Of a DNA stretch of 20,266 bases, positions 11,022-20,266 are shown one piece after another. Position 1 is the stretch's first letter. Each line of letters starts with the position of its first letter. The notes beneath the pieces are model-generated. The model searched no databases and had not been told where the DNA came from. It was given only the letters and a program-made list of their open reading frames with translations. The translations under genes were made by a program, and so were the position numbers. This stretch comes from Hirudo medicinalis (Eukaryota; Annelida; Clitellata; Hirudinida; Hirudinidae), in the NCBI GenBank assembly GCA_011800805.1, contig MPNW01000108.1, positions 19,921 through 40,186 on the forward strand, in the 5' to 3' direction.

Positions 11022-14000
11022 TCACTTACAGTCCAAAGTGTCCTTGACGAAGAACCTGACATCTGGGTCTTTATCGTTAATCATTTCAATCAGACTCGGT
11101 TTCATGTAAACTGCTACATACCTGATAGTATCATTAAAAAGAAAAAGAAACTACAAATAAACAAATTATTCTCTAAAAATGTAATAATTCTCCGACGATG
11201 TTAAAGGCTTAATATTTCAGGTTAGTTTTGATTCTGTTGAGATTATGTGGACTTATAATCTTCTTTATTGTTGATAACTATTATTGTTATCAACTTAAGT
11301 ATCAAATTAAACAATGTCTAATAGTCATAAGACAGGATGCGATGAAAAAAGTTATTTCAACATCATCAAGCATCAACATCACCATACACACTAGAGACAG
11401 GACCGGGACCATTTTTCATTGTCCCGACCCGTCCTGGTCTAAAAATAATTAAATTATTTTTATTTTTTTTTATTTTTTATTTTTATTTACACGAGGTCAA
11501 AGGGCTTACAGCCGCTTGCATGACCAAGGAAAATGTAAACAAACAAACAAAAAAAACATTCGAGCAACAAACAAAAGGCACACGAAAAAGCTTAGAAATT
11601 ACTGTCCCAAGAATTAAGTCATCCTAAAGTTCTTTGAATATGAGATATTTATTGAAGTTTAATTGCCGAATTGCAGAGTTGAAGCGGGTTAGGGTTGAGG
11701 AGTTAACAATATCAGCCGGTAAAGAGTTCCATGGTTTTACTATGCGGTTGCAAAAGAAGTGTTTTGAGGTCTNTCCCGGTCCCGTCTATTCCCGTCCAAA
11801 ATTCCCGTTCAGTCCCGATTTCAATTTCATGTGTAATTAGGCCAATTATTTAAAGACAATGTTAGGATATTTTATTATATGATTTATTTGTTGTAAACAC
11901 TAAACACACTCAAGGACACATAGATTTATTTATTCAAGCAAATCTTTGTTACATTTGACCGTCAAACCGTCAAGAGTTGATGGTTTTGAGTCGATGTCCT
12001 AGATTGCTTTAAAGTCCTCCTCATAAAAATGACTGACCGCTTGGCAAAGTTTACTTTTTACAGAAGGGGAATAGATTTCTCTTTGAAAGATATTGCTGTT
12101 TGTCTAGCAATTGGTTCGGCAATGCATGATTTTCTATGTTTCAGCATCCCAGTAGTTCCACTGGCATTAGAATGACATGCCTTGCACTACATGAAATCAG
12201 TGCTATAACCATCAACCTAAACTTTAACGAAACTTTTCAAGCAATACTGGATTTCTCATAATCTAATTCAATTTTCGAAATTCTTTCAGCTGTGATATTA
12301 ATATGTTACTAACTTCGATCTTTGTCATTTTCTTAACTACAACCGATGGAGTATTCATAAATAATTTATCACTCGAAAACAATTATAAAAAATTATATAG
12401 ACTTGTCGGAAATGAAGTTTCGATAATTTCTTAGTATGCTCGTTAAGAGAGAAAAAAGCAAAAGTTCTTTGTTTTAAAATTAATTTTNATAATTTATCAC
12501 TCGAAAACAATTATAAAAAATTATATAGACTTGTCGGAAATGAAGTTTCGATAATTTCTTAGTATGCTCGTTAAGAGAGAAAAAAGCAAAAGTTCTTTGT
12601 TTTAAAATTAATTTTCAATTAAAAAAAATATAACAAATAAAAATTAATTTCCCGTTTTCATTCCCGTTCCCACGGGAGTCTCGCGGGAAAAATATTCCCT
12701 GTCCGACCTCTAATCCACACCTCTAAAGTAGAAATTATCAACAATATAAAAATTTTATTAGACGATGGTACGCCATTTCTAGCAATGGTAAAGAGTTTCC
12801 CAAAGACAGGTTTTACATATCAGATATTAGACTATAATTAATCTTAAATTTTTTTTGACAACCACATCAAAAGCAAGTTTTACGACTAAAATTGACACAA
12901 ATTCGAAAACCTTTCGTCAAGTTGAGGAGCTATGACTTTAAAGGCTTTAGCAACATTGAATCGCACATTGGCAACTGGATCTTGAGTCAGTTTCGTAAGG
13001 GTGGGAAGTATTTTCTGCATATTCATTTCTTTGCTACAAAATGGCGACAACACCTGAGCAAATTTAAAAGATTTGAATTTAATTACGTTAACAGGCATAT
13101 TTTCTTCTTACATATGCTTCATGATATGAATTTGATAACATAAAATGAAATGTTATCGATGAAACCTAGAACTTTTAAAGCTCTAAAATTGTTTTACATT
13201 AAATGAGCCAAAAAAAAGCCATTTGTTTTAAGTGAAGTACCGTGAGGAGATTGACACATGTTATTCTGATGAGGTAATTTAAAGTTTTTGCGAGACTTAG
13301 AGCCTTTGGAATGAAACTTTCCTGACACTGATGACCAAACTTTCGAATCAATTCGCCTAAACTCTGAACACACTTTTCACGGATGACGAACACTGAATAA
13401 AAAATATATTAATTATTTTTGATAGCATGGTAGCCATGATATCGACATGTCAGAATATCGAAGGCGCGGAACTATTTATATAACTCTCAACGCAAAGGAC
13501 AGCGATTATCACTCCGTTATGTTATGGTCATTAATTCACCGAAGACTTAGTAGAAAAGTAGTCATTTCTTGTTAAAACTCTTCTACATCATTGAAATAAA
13601 TAAGATAAAACAGGATTTACTAAAGAAAACAACAGTGTTAGCATACCGTCATCTGCGAGCCATTTGAGAAATAGGAAATGATATTCAGCATCGAAGTGTT
13701 CAAATCCCTAGTAAAATGTATTACGAAATTACGAAACAGGTTATATTTAAATTTAAATTACATATAACCCTGAAACCAATTAAAATGTTGAGGCACAAAC
13801 AACCGATTAATACATTTATTAAATATCTTACTTGGGGTTTGGGGGCAACTAGGGTAAGGTGGGGTAAAACGGGATACCAAGAAAATGGGAAATCGCTAAA
13901 AAATTCAGAGCATCAACTCATCCCAGCAGTGATTTTTGTTATAGCATGTGAAAAGACGACCCCATCACTAAAACTTATTTTCATCCGCAGCGGAGATAGT

Positions 14001-17000
14001 TTGTATGGAGTAAATATATTTTGGGATCGACGTTGATCTTCTTTTTGATTGTAAGATATTTAGGACAGTGTCCAAACAATAAATATTATAAACTTTAAAA
14101 ATATCCCGTTGGTAAAGTATCCCATTGACTACAACACATACTTGATTGCTTAGATCGACTTTGGACTACTATTTTTTTGCTTGAACCTTTGTGATTTGTT
14201 TTCTGTACCACTATCAAAGGGGCAACAAGAGATACGTTTGTTGGGGTAAAATGAAATGCTACATTATATTGCCCAGCTAAGTTATTGTGAGCATAATTTT
14301 ACGTTATATCTGATAAAATAATGTTCTCACAACATACTTTTATAAGTTTTTATACATATCACTTTTAAATTAACATTACTCATGGGCAGGACTGGATGAA
14401 GCAGATAAAGCAACCTACCTTTGTTTCTGAAATTTGGACTGAGACATTTATTTATTTTTTTAAATTTGTTAATTTAATTTTACCATTTAATTTATTGTAC
14501 TTTGGATTAATTTTTTGTAATGTTTACCACTTGAAAACATTTGCTTAATCCCATTTTGCCCCAAGCATATATTAGAAGTAATAATATTTCTTGGTTTATT
14601 CCACGCAAATAAAATAAAATGCCAACGTTTACGAAAATATCGGATGTGGTTAATGTTCACCAAAGTGAACAATCCTATGACCTCCAGAGGAGCTACTAGT
14701 GAAATAAAATAACATTATCTTCTCAACTCACTAGAGTCATGGAAAATTGTTTGTGAAAGTTGATTGAGGCAAGTCTCACTGTCCACTTGGAGTCGCAACC
14801 AAGCACTATGAGCGAATGGAAGAATTTTCCATGTATCTCCTCAGGTTCAATTATCTTTACATAACAACAAATAAAATAGAAAATATGAATTCCATGTCTT
14901 AATGTGCGTCAAAATTTGATGGTACATATTTAGTTAAAATGTATATATAACTATATATTATTTTTGGGGGACGGGACTTCCCCATTCCTAACACAACATG
15001 AAAATATATGATACTATAACAATTTAACAGTTTTGATCGAAATGGACCTCGGTAAGTCCAAAGAAGTGTGTAATTATTTCAGCCCGCACTTTTTCTGAAC
15101 TATCTTTGAACAGTTTCCTGAAGCAAGGGTACAGATCCATCGCCAGCCTGAAAGTGTGAAACTAAATGTCTTACAATGCAATCATCGCAAAATTTAATTT
15201 CGCATTTGTTTTCGAACCTATCTCTCGGAATAATTTTGGCAAAGCTGCAAATGACCGAAGCAAGCGCTTTTCTTACGATTACGTTCTCATCAGATAGTAA
15301 ATTAGCTATCTTTGGAATGATTAAATCTTGTATCAGCATCAATTTGTCGGCTACAACTAACTTGTCTACAAATTCTGAAAAAAATCAGGTCATTTATTGT
15401 TATAAATATTTGGTTTATAAATAGAAATTAAATGATGAATCCGAGCATTATTAAAGTGGAGTAAATTCTATTGGAACCACCAGCCACCCTCATGGTGGCT
15501 CTGGGAACCACCGTCAACTTGGGGATGCTCTCCATAGGCAGTATAAACCAGAGTTGGCTATTGAAAGGAATCTGTTCCAGGTTTGCCGGACAACAATTTC
15601 GATGGAGTCCATTTTCAATAGTTATGCTTTTATAGTGATAAGGGTCGAATTGATTTGACCAGTGGTTAATGATTCTGCTCATTTTTCGTACAACTACATT
15701 AATAAATAACACAAATAAAGTAACTTAAATTTATCACAATAAAAATGGGGTGCAAACTTGGCTCAACTAAAAAGGAACAAGCATTAGGCACCCCAATTTT
15801 GACATCTAATCTATATACCTTCTATCATGAGAATGGCATAAGATCTCAGGTAAGGGTCACAGTCGAACACAAGTTTGCTGAAACCATTCACAAATATCTT
15901 CCATGATTCTTTCGAATGAAACATGTGCAAGAACTAAAAGGAGAAATCAATTATTTAAATTATTAATGGTTTTTTAAATTATTCCAACTGGAGATTCAAA
16001 CCTCGCAAAGCATGCCCGTCATTGTTTTTCTGATTTCGGTTGATTTATCTTCAACGGCATTCTTAATGACTTCCAGGATATACTTTTCTCGAACGTCTGA
16101 TCTTAATCTTTCAGCAATAGTTGCAGTGTTACTTAGTGCAGCTATTTTTATGTACTCCTAAAGAAGACTTGGCGAGCTAGTATTTAAGGGTCAAATGCAG
16201 TTTTGAGTTTTGAAATTAATTTCTTACTAAATTATTGAGGCATAGATATTGGTGAAGGGGTAATAGGAATTCCATTACGCAATCTTTGTGCATTAATTTG
16301 GCTAACGAGCCGAGGTTGCAAGCAATTTCATGTCTGACCATCGGGCTCGAGTCGATCCCAAGAATAACAATAAGTCTTGAGTGAATCAAACATTGTAATA
16401 GATTAGAGAACGCTTTCTGTCATTTATCTTAAAGTCAGGGACGTCATTTCCATGGGGGGAACCTTCTCTCAATCCTGCCTGATAAGATCACCTTTTTTTG
16501 TTTCTCATTACCACTTCCGACTCCGCTAAGCACATTAAATTCACTAAAAAAGCTCTTAAAATAAGTATTCTAATCATTTTATTAACATGATTGTAGAAAG
16601 AATTTTGTTGTAGGCAGCTGATTATTAAGGATAACTTCCTTAATGCCACTTCTAGGATAAAGTTTTATTATAGGTGGGTTCTATAAAGAGACTTAATGAT
16701 ATTGAAAAAGTACAAATAAAGGCCTTTAAAGACTTGAATTTGTCAATTTCAGAGATTTCTAGGAGGGTTAATCGTTTTAGAAAGGTCATATCCTTCCACT
16801 TTTTAAATCCCTTGTCAACAAAAGGTTCACACTGGTTTCACCAGGTCAAACAATATTGGCACTAAAACGCCGACAACTGAAACAAAAGACGTCATCTTGA
16901 CTTACCCAGCATATCAGCCATGGAAATTGCTTATAACACCAAGAGTTGAAAAAACTCTTAGATGTTACAGGATATTCCTTTAGCATTGGTGATAAACGTG

Positions 17001-18721
17001 ATAAAATCGCAATCGATACTTAGTTTTCTGGCTATGCTGGAGATTGAGGTGAAATTAATGGGGTTTCATTTGTTCCAGCATAAACAGGTGGATCTGATTC
17101 AAATTTTGTTCTTTAATTCTAACTGACTCTGAATCCAGCTCCATTTCACATTTTCTCTTAAAAAAGTTGTGCAATGTTGCCTTCTTTGACATTGCGTCTA
17201 GGACAAAAGAAAAAAAATAGTAGTCAACAGTCTGACACTGATATTTGGCATGCAAGTTAATTTAGCAGGCCTCAAAGTGAAGATTAAAGCAAGAGTAGCA
17301 CCAACCCCTGATGTGTCAAACCAGCTCACGCAATCAGCCTTCGAAAGGAGCACTAGGCAAATGATTGTCCTAACAACTTGTTCAGAATGATTGTTTACGC
17401 ATCTACTCAGCTAAGTAAAACAAATAACTAGTAAAAGAAATAAAGCTTATACTAATCAAACTCACCGAGATGTTTGCAAATCCAAAAATTTACTGTTAAT
17501 AAGATTTTCAATAAATAACAATCGCGAATGAACGTAGTACCATGGTGATGAAAACGTTAGCAGAATGCACGAACAATATGCTATGGTCTCGGACTAGTTC
17601 CACTCTTGGGATCAAAAGAAATCACTAGCCAATCTGAGGAACAGGCATGACTTGATGGGGGCCTGGTAAGGTGATTCTCTTTGATGTGTGGCTCACATGT
17701 ACGTCAATCGATGCGCTATATCAAATGCCAATTTGAAATCTAACTCTTCATAGTACACATTTCGAAAAGTCTAATGGCAGTCGAAACTCAAATGACGTCC
17801 CTGCTTAAAGTCATTTAATTAAGACCAACTTTCTCAGGAAGGACCTCAATCCTAGGGGTGATTTGCCATAAAGCGATATGACAAGCTGGCTAGCAGACAA
17901 CCTACAGACGACATCCTCTTCATCACTTGCTAATCGCAGGATCATGGATAAGTAGACTTTCACAAAGTCAGATTCTTCCATGTAATCTGCGATTGTGTTT
18001 AATGATTTGACTGCCCTTTCCTGTACCTCAATATTGTTCCATCTTGCGAGATTTTCTAGTCTAATCTAAAACATTATTCAAAGATGTGGTATTTGTGTGT
18101 GCGTTATGGCAAGGCCTACCCTTCAGTTTGTTTTTTGAATTAATTAAAAATAACTTGAATTACATATACTATTTAAGTATCAATATAGTCGACGTTAATA
18201 ATCAGATCTGATTTGTGAATATTTCACATGCAATTTGCATTAAAAATTGAACTTACTACAAGTAAATGAATAAATTCTTTCCCTCCAATGTAATTGACGC
18301 ATTCACCAAGCTTTTCAGCCAATATAGCTAATAAACTTTCATCGTCACACAAAATATCTACAATATAAAACCCGCAGGTCAATGACCTCGCAGCCGTCAA
18401 TAACCAGACCTACCTATCAAATTGGGCAATAATCCTGATCTAAAGTTTTCGAATCCCACAGAAAGCGCAACAGCCCTCAATCGGGTTACGCAATTAAGTC
18501 TAACCTTTAAACACAACACAACAGCTTACTTTCATTGGCTGCACTGGTTCGAATGTGTACGTTACCTCGAAATTGTCATGTTTTAATTCATCTATAAAAG
18601 CTGAAATGGGTATTAGTTCCTCGTCAAAATCTCCTTTAGAAGACAAACTGGTTTCATCGACATTGTACCTATCCGATTCACTCACAAAAATTGGAATGGA
18701 AAGAGACTGTTCGAGATCCAT
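11022..18721 (-). CDS. PPP2R1A-like: Diverged PP2A scaffold A subunit (PR65-like HEAT-repeat protein), 14 exons
   Basis: Scaffold of the PP2A holoenzyme, binding the catalytic C subunit and a regulatory B subunit. Exons in order: 18721-18566, 18504-18414, 18357-18257, 18065-17830, 16375-16228, 16157-16002, 15933-15819, 15374-15218, 15147-15048, 14854-14732, 13707-13647, 13392-13241, 13053-12911, 11121-11022. Phases close to 612 aa (PR65 about 590). HEAT repeats can be aligned with PR65 end to end: LIPISAFIDELKHDN near the N-terminus, LGECVNYIGGKEFIH, SPMVRHEIACNLG, ALASVICSFAKI, SKWTVRLASI (Trp444), TLNYLIRITCVNLL (520-524 NYLIR) and the hallmark DPVANVRFNVAK at 557-568. The rest is far more diverged than ordinary animal PR65. 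The Trp-Phe and Ser-Trp-Arg loop residues of repeats 4 and 7 are replaced (SDEEDVV, DKSTEIR). The N-terminus is about 25 residues longer. The last coding bases could instead be a splice donor (GACT^GTAAGT). Confidence 0.9.
11450..11772 (-). mobile_element. Probable antisense retroelement 3' end (SINE/LINE-like) nested in the hAT element
   Basis: On the + strand a T-rich tract with TTTTTATTT units (11455-11490) is followed by non-repetitive sequence (ACACGAGGTCAAAGGGCTTACAG..). That is the look of an inserted retroposon with its A-rich tail read backwards. It ends at the N at 11773, where hAT-type CCCGTCCC sequence resumes. The + strand frame 11634-11840 across it is a shadow without a recognisable domain. 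The call rests on the poly-T edge and on position only; the family is unknown. Confidence 0.4.
11773..11773. other. Assembly ambiguity (N)
   Basis: A single N sits at a sharp change from retroelement-like sequence to CCCGTCCC-rich hAT sequence. It probably marks a contig join inside repeats. Confidence 0.85.
12361..12615. repeat. Exact 127-bp direct duplication separated by one N
   Basis: Positions 12361-12487 and 12489-12615 are identical (both start ATAATTTATCACTCGAAAAC and end TTAATTTT) with the lone N at 12488 between them. This is the signature of two overlapping contig ends placed side by side by a scaffolder rather than merged. Confidence 0.9.
13832..14570. mobile_element. GGGGTAAAA-type inverted-repeat element (MITE-like), boundaries approximate
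   Basis: TGGGGTAAAACGGGAT at 13860-13875 is mirrored by ATCCCATTTTGCCCCAA at 14548-14564, whose reverse complement is TTGGGGCAAAATGGGAT. Further motifs of the same kind lie inside (CCCGTTGGTAAAGTATCCCA near 14105, GGGGTAAAATGAAATG near 14244). The segment fills most of the 13708-14731 intron of the PR65-like gene and carries the dispersed 42-bp repeat at 14281-14322. No transposase is visible, no target duplication could be fixed, and the ends may extend a few tens of bases. Confidence 0.55.
14281..14322 (+). repeat. Dispersed repeat, copy 2 (42 bp)
   Basis: Same orientation and 41 of 42 bases identical to 235-276. It lies inside the inverted-repeat element of this intron. Confidence 0.75.
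16376..17829 (-). other. 1.45-kb intron of the PR65-like gene
   Basis: Between the exons ending at 17830 (..RSFLRK) and starting at 16375 (LIVILGIDSSPMV..). Besides the Tc1-like relic it contains a - strand frame (17255-17055) with MSKKATLHNFFKRKC, faintly like transposase N-termini but not assignable. The remainder shows nothing I recognise. Confidence 0.65.
16670..16930 (+). pseudogene. Tc1/mariner-like transposase N-terminal (HTH) relic in a PR65-like intron
   Basis: The + frame from 16674 reads KRLNDIEKVQIKAFKDLNLS then ISEISRRVNRFRKVISFHFLNP. This is the N-terminal paired-like helix-turn-helix of Tc1/Tc3-type transposases (Lys-x-Leu-x-x-x-Glu-Lys-x-x-Ile, then Ile-x-Glu-Ile-x-Arg-Arg-x-x-Arg and Val-Ile-x-x-Phe-Leu). 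The frame stops at 16863-16865. A frameshift near 16830 continues into SPGQTILALKRRQLKQKTSS, equivalent to the linker with its GRP/AT-hook position. No DDE/D catalytic part or TIRs could be identified. It lies antisense to the host gene within the 16376-17829 intron. Confidence 0.75.
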
Positions 18722-19804
18722 TTTAGCGTCCCAAAAATGTAGTCTCCAGGACGTCACGTAGCGATGGGCTTCTAATTTGTCCTCCGTTTCTAAAATTTGC
18801 TCGGAAATTCCATAGAGCATGTGTTGACAAAAATAAGTGATCTCCAAACATTAATTTACAATTGAAAGCATAAAATAATGATCTATCTCCTTGTACAGCT
18901 TCAAAAGTAAATATCACCTGGAACCAAAAGCAACACTCTCCTCATGACGTATTTCATTATCCAAACACAAAAAAATGACCAGAAGCCCACTCACTAGTTA
19001 CTTCTTCTATATTCATGCCTCACAACTTATCCTCAGAGCTACACTTGCAGAACACATATCTCCCAAATCCCAAACTCAAATAGCACCGTAATACTGCAAT
19101 AGAAAAGGAATAGGACACACTAACAACAAAAAAGAAATTTCAACATCCAGATGATAACCTGCACCAAATCATTCCCATCACTGATACTTCCAAATACTAT
19201 TCTGCCAAATGAGCACCACAATCCAATTGAAACTTCAAGCAATATTCAAACAAGTTTGACACCGCATTTTCAAATATCTCAGTTTAATACCCAAATATAA
19301 AAGGAAAGAGCTGAGATTAAAAAATCAACTGATTGCTGATGTGTAGATCACCCTCGAGTCACACGAAGACCCTCTGTGTCAACAGCATGCATTAGAAACA
19401 GTGCATGTAGAACAATTCATTGCATGTTATGGATAAATATTTCTCAACCAAACTATAAGTATCAAAGTGAAATTCCTTGGAGACCCAAAATCAAAAACAT
19501 CGGTGAAACATCAGTCAGGGAAGTAGGATAATTATCACAAAGATAATAAAGATCCAATATTTTACAAAAATTTATAAACGAAACATTTTCTACAATTAGC
19601 ATCGGACACCCACATATCTTCCTCTCATATCTACAACTCTTCCTTCCATAAGTTGAGTTCTCTGAAATTTTTAAATAAATCAAAAACTCTTTAAAGAATA
19701 TTTCAGAATTGCTTGAGCTTCTTTGTTCCAGCACTCGATGAATATAAAAACATCTAATTATTATCATTATATAGCAGACTTTTTAGTCAGTCATAGAGGC
19801 AAAT
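18722..19804. other. Spacer: YTHDF 3' UTR and PR65-like promoter region
   Basis: Both flanking genes run on the - strand, so the right part should be the YTHDF 3' UTR and the left part the 5' flank of the PR65-like gene. The frame of the first PR65-like exon stays open upstream to 18847, but the added translation (from MEITYFCQ..) has no PR65 counterpart. The - strand frame 19767-19462 is anonymous. No other genes or repeats were seen. Confidence 0.6.
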
Positions 19805-20266
19805 TTAGGAACTGGTTAGATATGAGTTTTTCCTCTGTTGGGTTTCTTCCTGTTGTTTCTCATAATGGTTGAAATCATCGAAAATTGAAGTGGTGTGACG
19901 GTATTGATGGATAACTCGGAGGACCTGCTTCCCTTTCTCATAAGGTACTTCTTGCGTGTCCCTCGAATTTGTGACAGGCTTGTTTTCATTATTCTCCAGT
20001 CTAATGTGACGCAACTGACTGTTAGGAACATCTTTAACGTAGATCCACTTAACAGAAAATTGTCCTTTCCATTTGTTTTGTGCCCACACTTCTGATGATG
20101 AATTGTAATCCACTGCAGATGTCATGAGTGCCACACCACAAAAATGTCCACTACCATTGACACTAAAGTAAAGGAACACTTGCCCTTTTCCTTCTCTCTC
20201 TTTGTAAGCACTGTCTAGCCTTTTGTTTCCATACTCAGTGCTACACCAAATAGAGTACTTGATGGA
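19805..20266 (-). CDS. YTHDF: YTHDF-type m6A reader, C-terminal YTH domain (partial, 5' end outside window)
   Basis: Cytoplasmic reader that binds N6-methyladenosine in mRNA through the YTH domain and affects mRNA decay and translation. The 153 visible residues run in one uninterrupted frame from the window edge to TAA at 19805-19807. They start inside the YTH domain at [18 protein letters not shown] and continue through [61 protein letters not shown] and [17 protein letters not shown], all close to animal YTHDF1-3. The three aromatic-cage tryptophans fall at visible residues 7, 61 and 66, the same spacing (54 and 5) as the W432/W486/W491 cage of human YTHDF2. The tail ends about 17 residues after HYEKQQEE. 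The low-complexity N-terminal part lies beyond 20266. Confidence 0.96.
   Translation of the reverse strand, partial: SIKYSIWCSTEYGNKRLDSAYKEREGKGQVFLYFSVNGSGHFCGVALMTSAVDYNSSSEVWAQNKWKGQFSVKWIYVKDVPNSQLRHIRLENNENKPVTNSRDTQEVPYEKGKQVLRVIHQYRHTTSIFDDFNHYEKQQEETQQRKNSYLTSS

Larger units (their letters stand above)
11392..12712. mobile_element. hAT-superfamily element with TIRs and 8-bp target duplication
   Basis: The left end reads TAGAGACAGGACCGGGACCA and the reverse complement of the right end reads TAGAGGTCGGACAGGGAATA. Both continue into ATTTTTC and GGGAC/CCCG-rich stretches. The flanks are ATACACAC (11384-11391) and ATCCACAC (12713-12720), an 8-bp duplication with one mismatch that fits the hAT target consensus nTnnnnAn. 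The TAGAG ends also fit hAT termini. Internally it has repeated TTCCCGTCCC-type motifs (from 11774 and from 12650) but no transposase that I can read, so it is a non-autonomous or gutted copy. A retroelement-like segment (about 11450-11772), an N at 11773, and an N-separated false duplication at 12361-12615 complicate it. Confidence 0.78.
11122..12910 (-). other. Last intron of the PR65-like gene, filled by a hAT element
   Basis: This 1789-bp intron lies between the DPVANVRFNVAK exon and the final exon. Donor AG^GTTTTC is at 12910 and acceptor CTATCAG^ is at 11122, both on the - strand. It contains the hAT element 11392-12712, both N characters of the window and the 127-bp exact duplication. 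Because of the gaps its true length is uncertain. Confidence 0.8.

Noticed and set aside
12361..12615. Biological tandem repeat
   Set aside because: Perfect identity with a lone N exactly between the copies is better explained by unmerged contig ends.
13716..14036. 106-codon + strand open frame
   Set aside because: Antisense in an intron and overlaps the GGGGTAAAA inverted repeat; the translation has no recognisable domain.
15100..15217. Read-through of the PR65-like exon past 15218 (FENKCEIKF..)
   Set aside because: Using the donor AG^GTTCGA at 15217 and joining to 15147 gives an alignment of exactly PR65 length; the read-through adds unmatched residues and breaks phase with the next exon.
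15428..15712. 94-codon - strand open frame
   Set aside because: Falls in the intron between the exons at 15819-15933 and 15218-15374; the translation is unlike HEAT repeats and not a known family.
18555..18761. + strand frame opposite the first PR65-like exon
   Set aside because: Shadow of the real - strand exon 18721-18566, which matches PR65.
18722..18847. Upstream in-frame start for the PR65-like protein
   Set aside because: The extra 42 residues have no counterpart in PR65; the ATG at 18721 already gives an N-terminus longer than the family norm.
19462..19767. 101-codon - strand open frame after the YTHDF stop
   Set aside because: Most likely 3' UTR; it is downstream of a proper YTHDF C-terminus and its translation matches nothing I know.

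Overview
The window is AT-rich animal nuclear DNA. Every recognisable gene is of metazoan type and is cut by spliceosomal introns with GT..AG ends, mostly 50-150 bp with a few of 1-2 kb. The rest is littered with decayed transposons. Two N characters show a draft assembly. The species cannot be named; an invertebrate such as an arthropod or other ecdysozoan/lophotrochozoan is plausible. There are no bacterial-style operons, CRISPR arrays or RNA genes that I can see.

Four protein genes were rebuilt exon by exon, and in each the reading phase closes across every junction. (1) MOB3, + strand, 2983-4164, 7 exons, 218 aa. (2) A membrane-bound O-acyltransferase of the MBOAT1/2 lysophospholipid acyltransferase group, - strand, 8047-4924, 12 exons, 463 aa. 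It is convergent with MOB3. (3) A strongly diverged PP2A scaffold (A/PR65) subunit, - strand, 18721-11022, 14 exons, 612 aa, made of HEAT repeats, with several introns invaded by transposons. (4) The C-terminal exon of a YTHDF-type m6A reader, - strand, 20266-19805, running off the right edge. The order read on the - strand is YTHDF, PR65-like, MBOAT, then convergent MOB3. They are housekeeping or signalling genes with no evident shared pathway.

Between and inside these genes lie several mobile-element relics. Position 1-2982 holds a Merlin/ISXO2-like transposase tail and otherwise nothing I recognise. Position 8048-11021 holds an antisense LINE reverse-transcriptase fragment split by a 632-bp terminal-inverted-repeat element with a perfect 8-bp target duplication, then a hAT dimerisation-domain relic. 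The PR65-like introns hold a hAT element with TIRs and an 8-bp duplication (11392-12712) containing an apparent assembly duplication, a GGGGTAAAA-type inverted-repeat element (about 13832-14570), and a Tc1-like transposase N-terminus (16670-16930).

I found no wholly new system. The most notable items are the fast-evolving PR65-like scaffold protein, the cleanly datable nested insertion in the LINE, and the hAT element with its false duplication.
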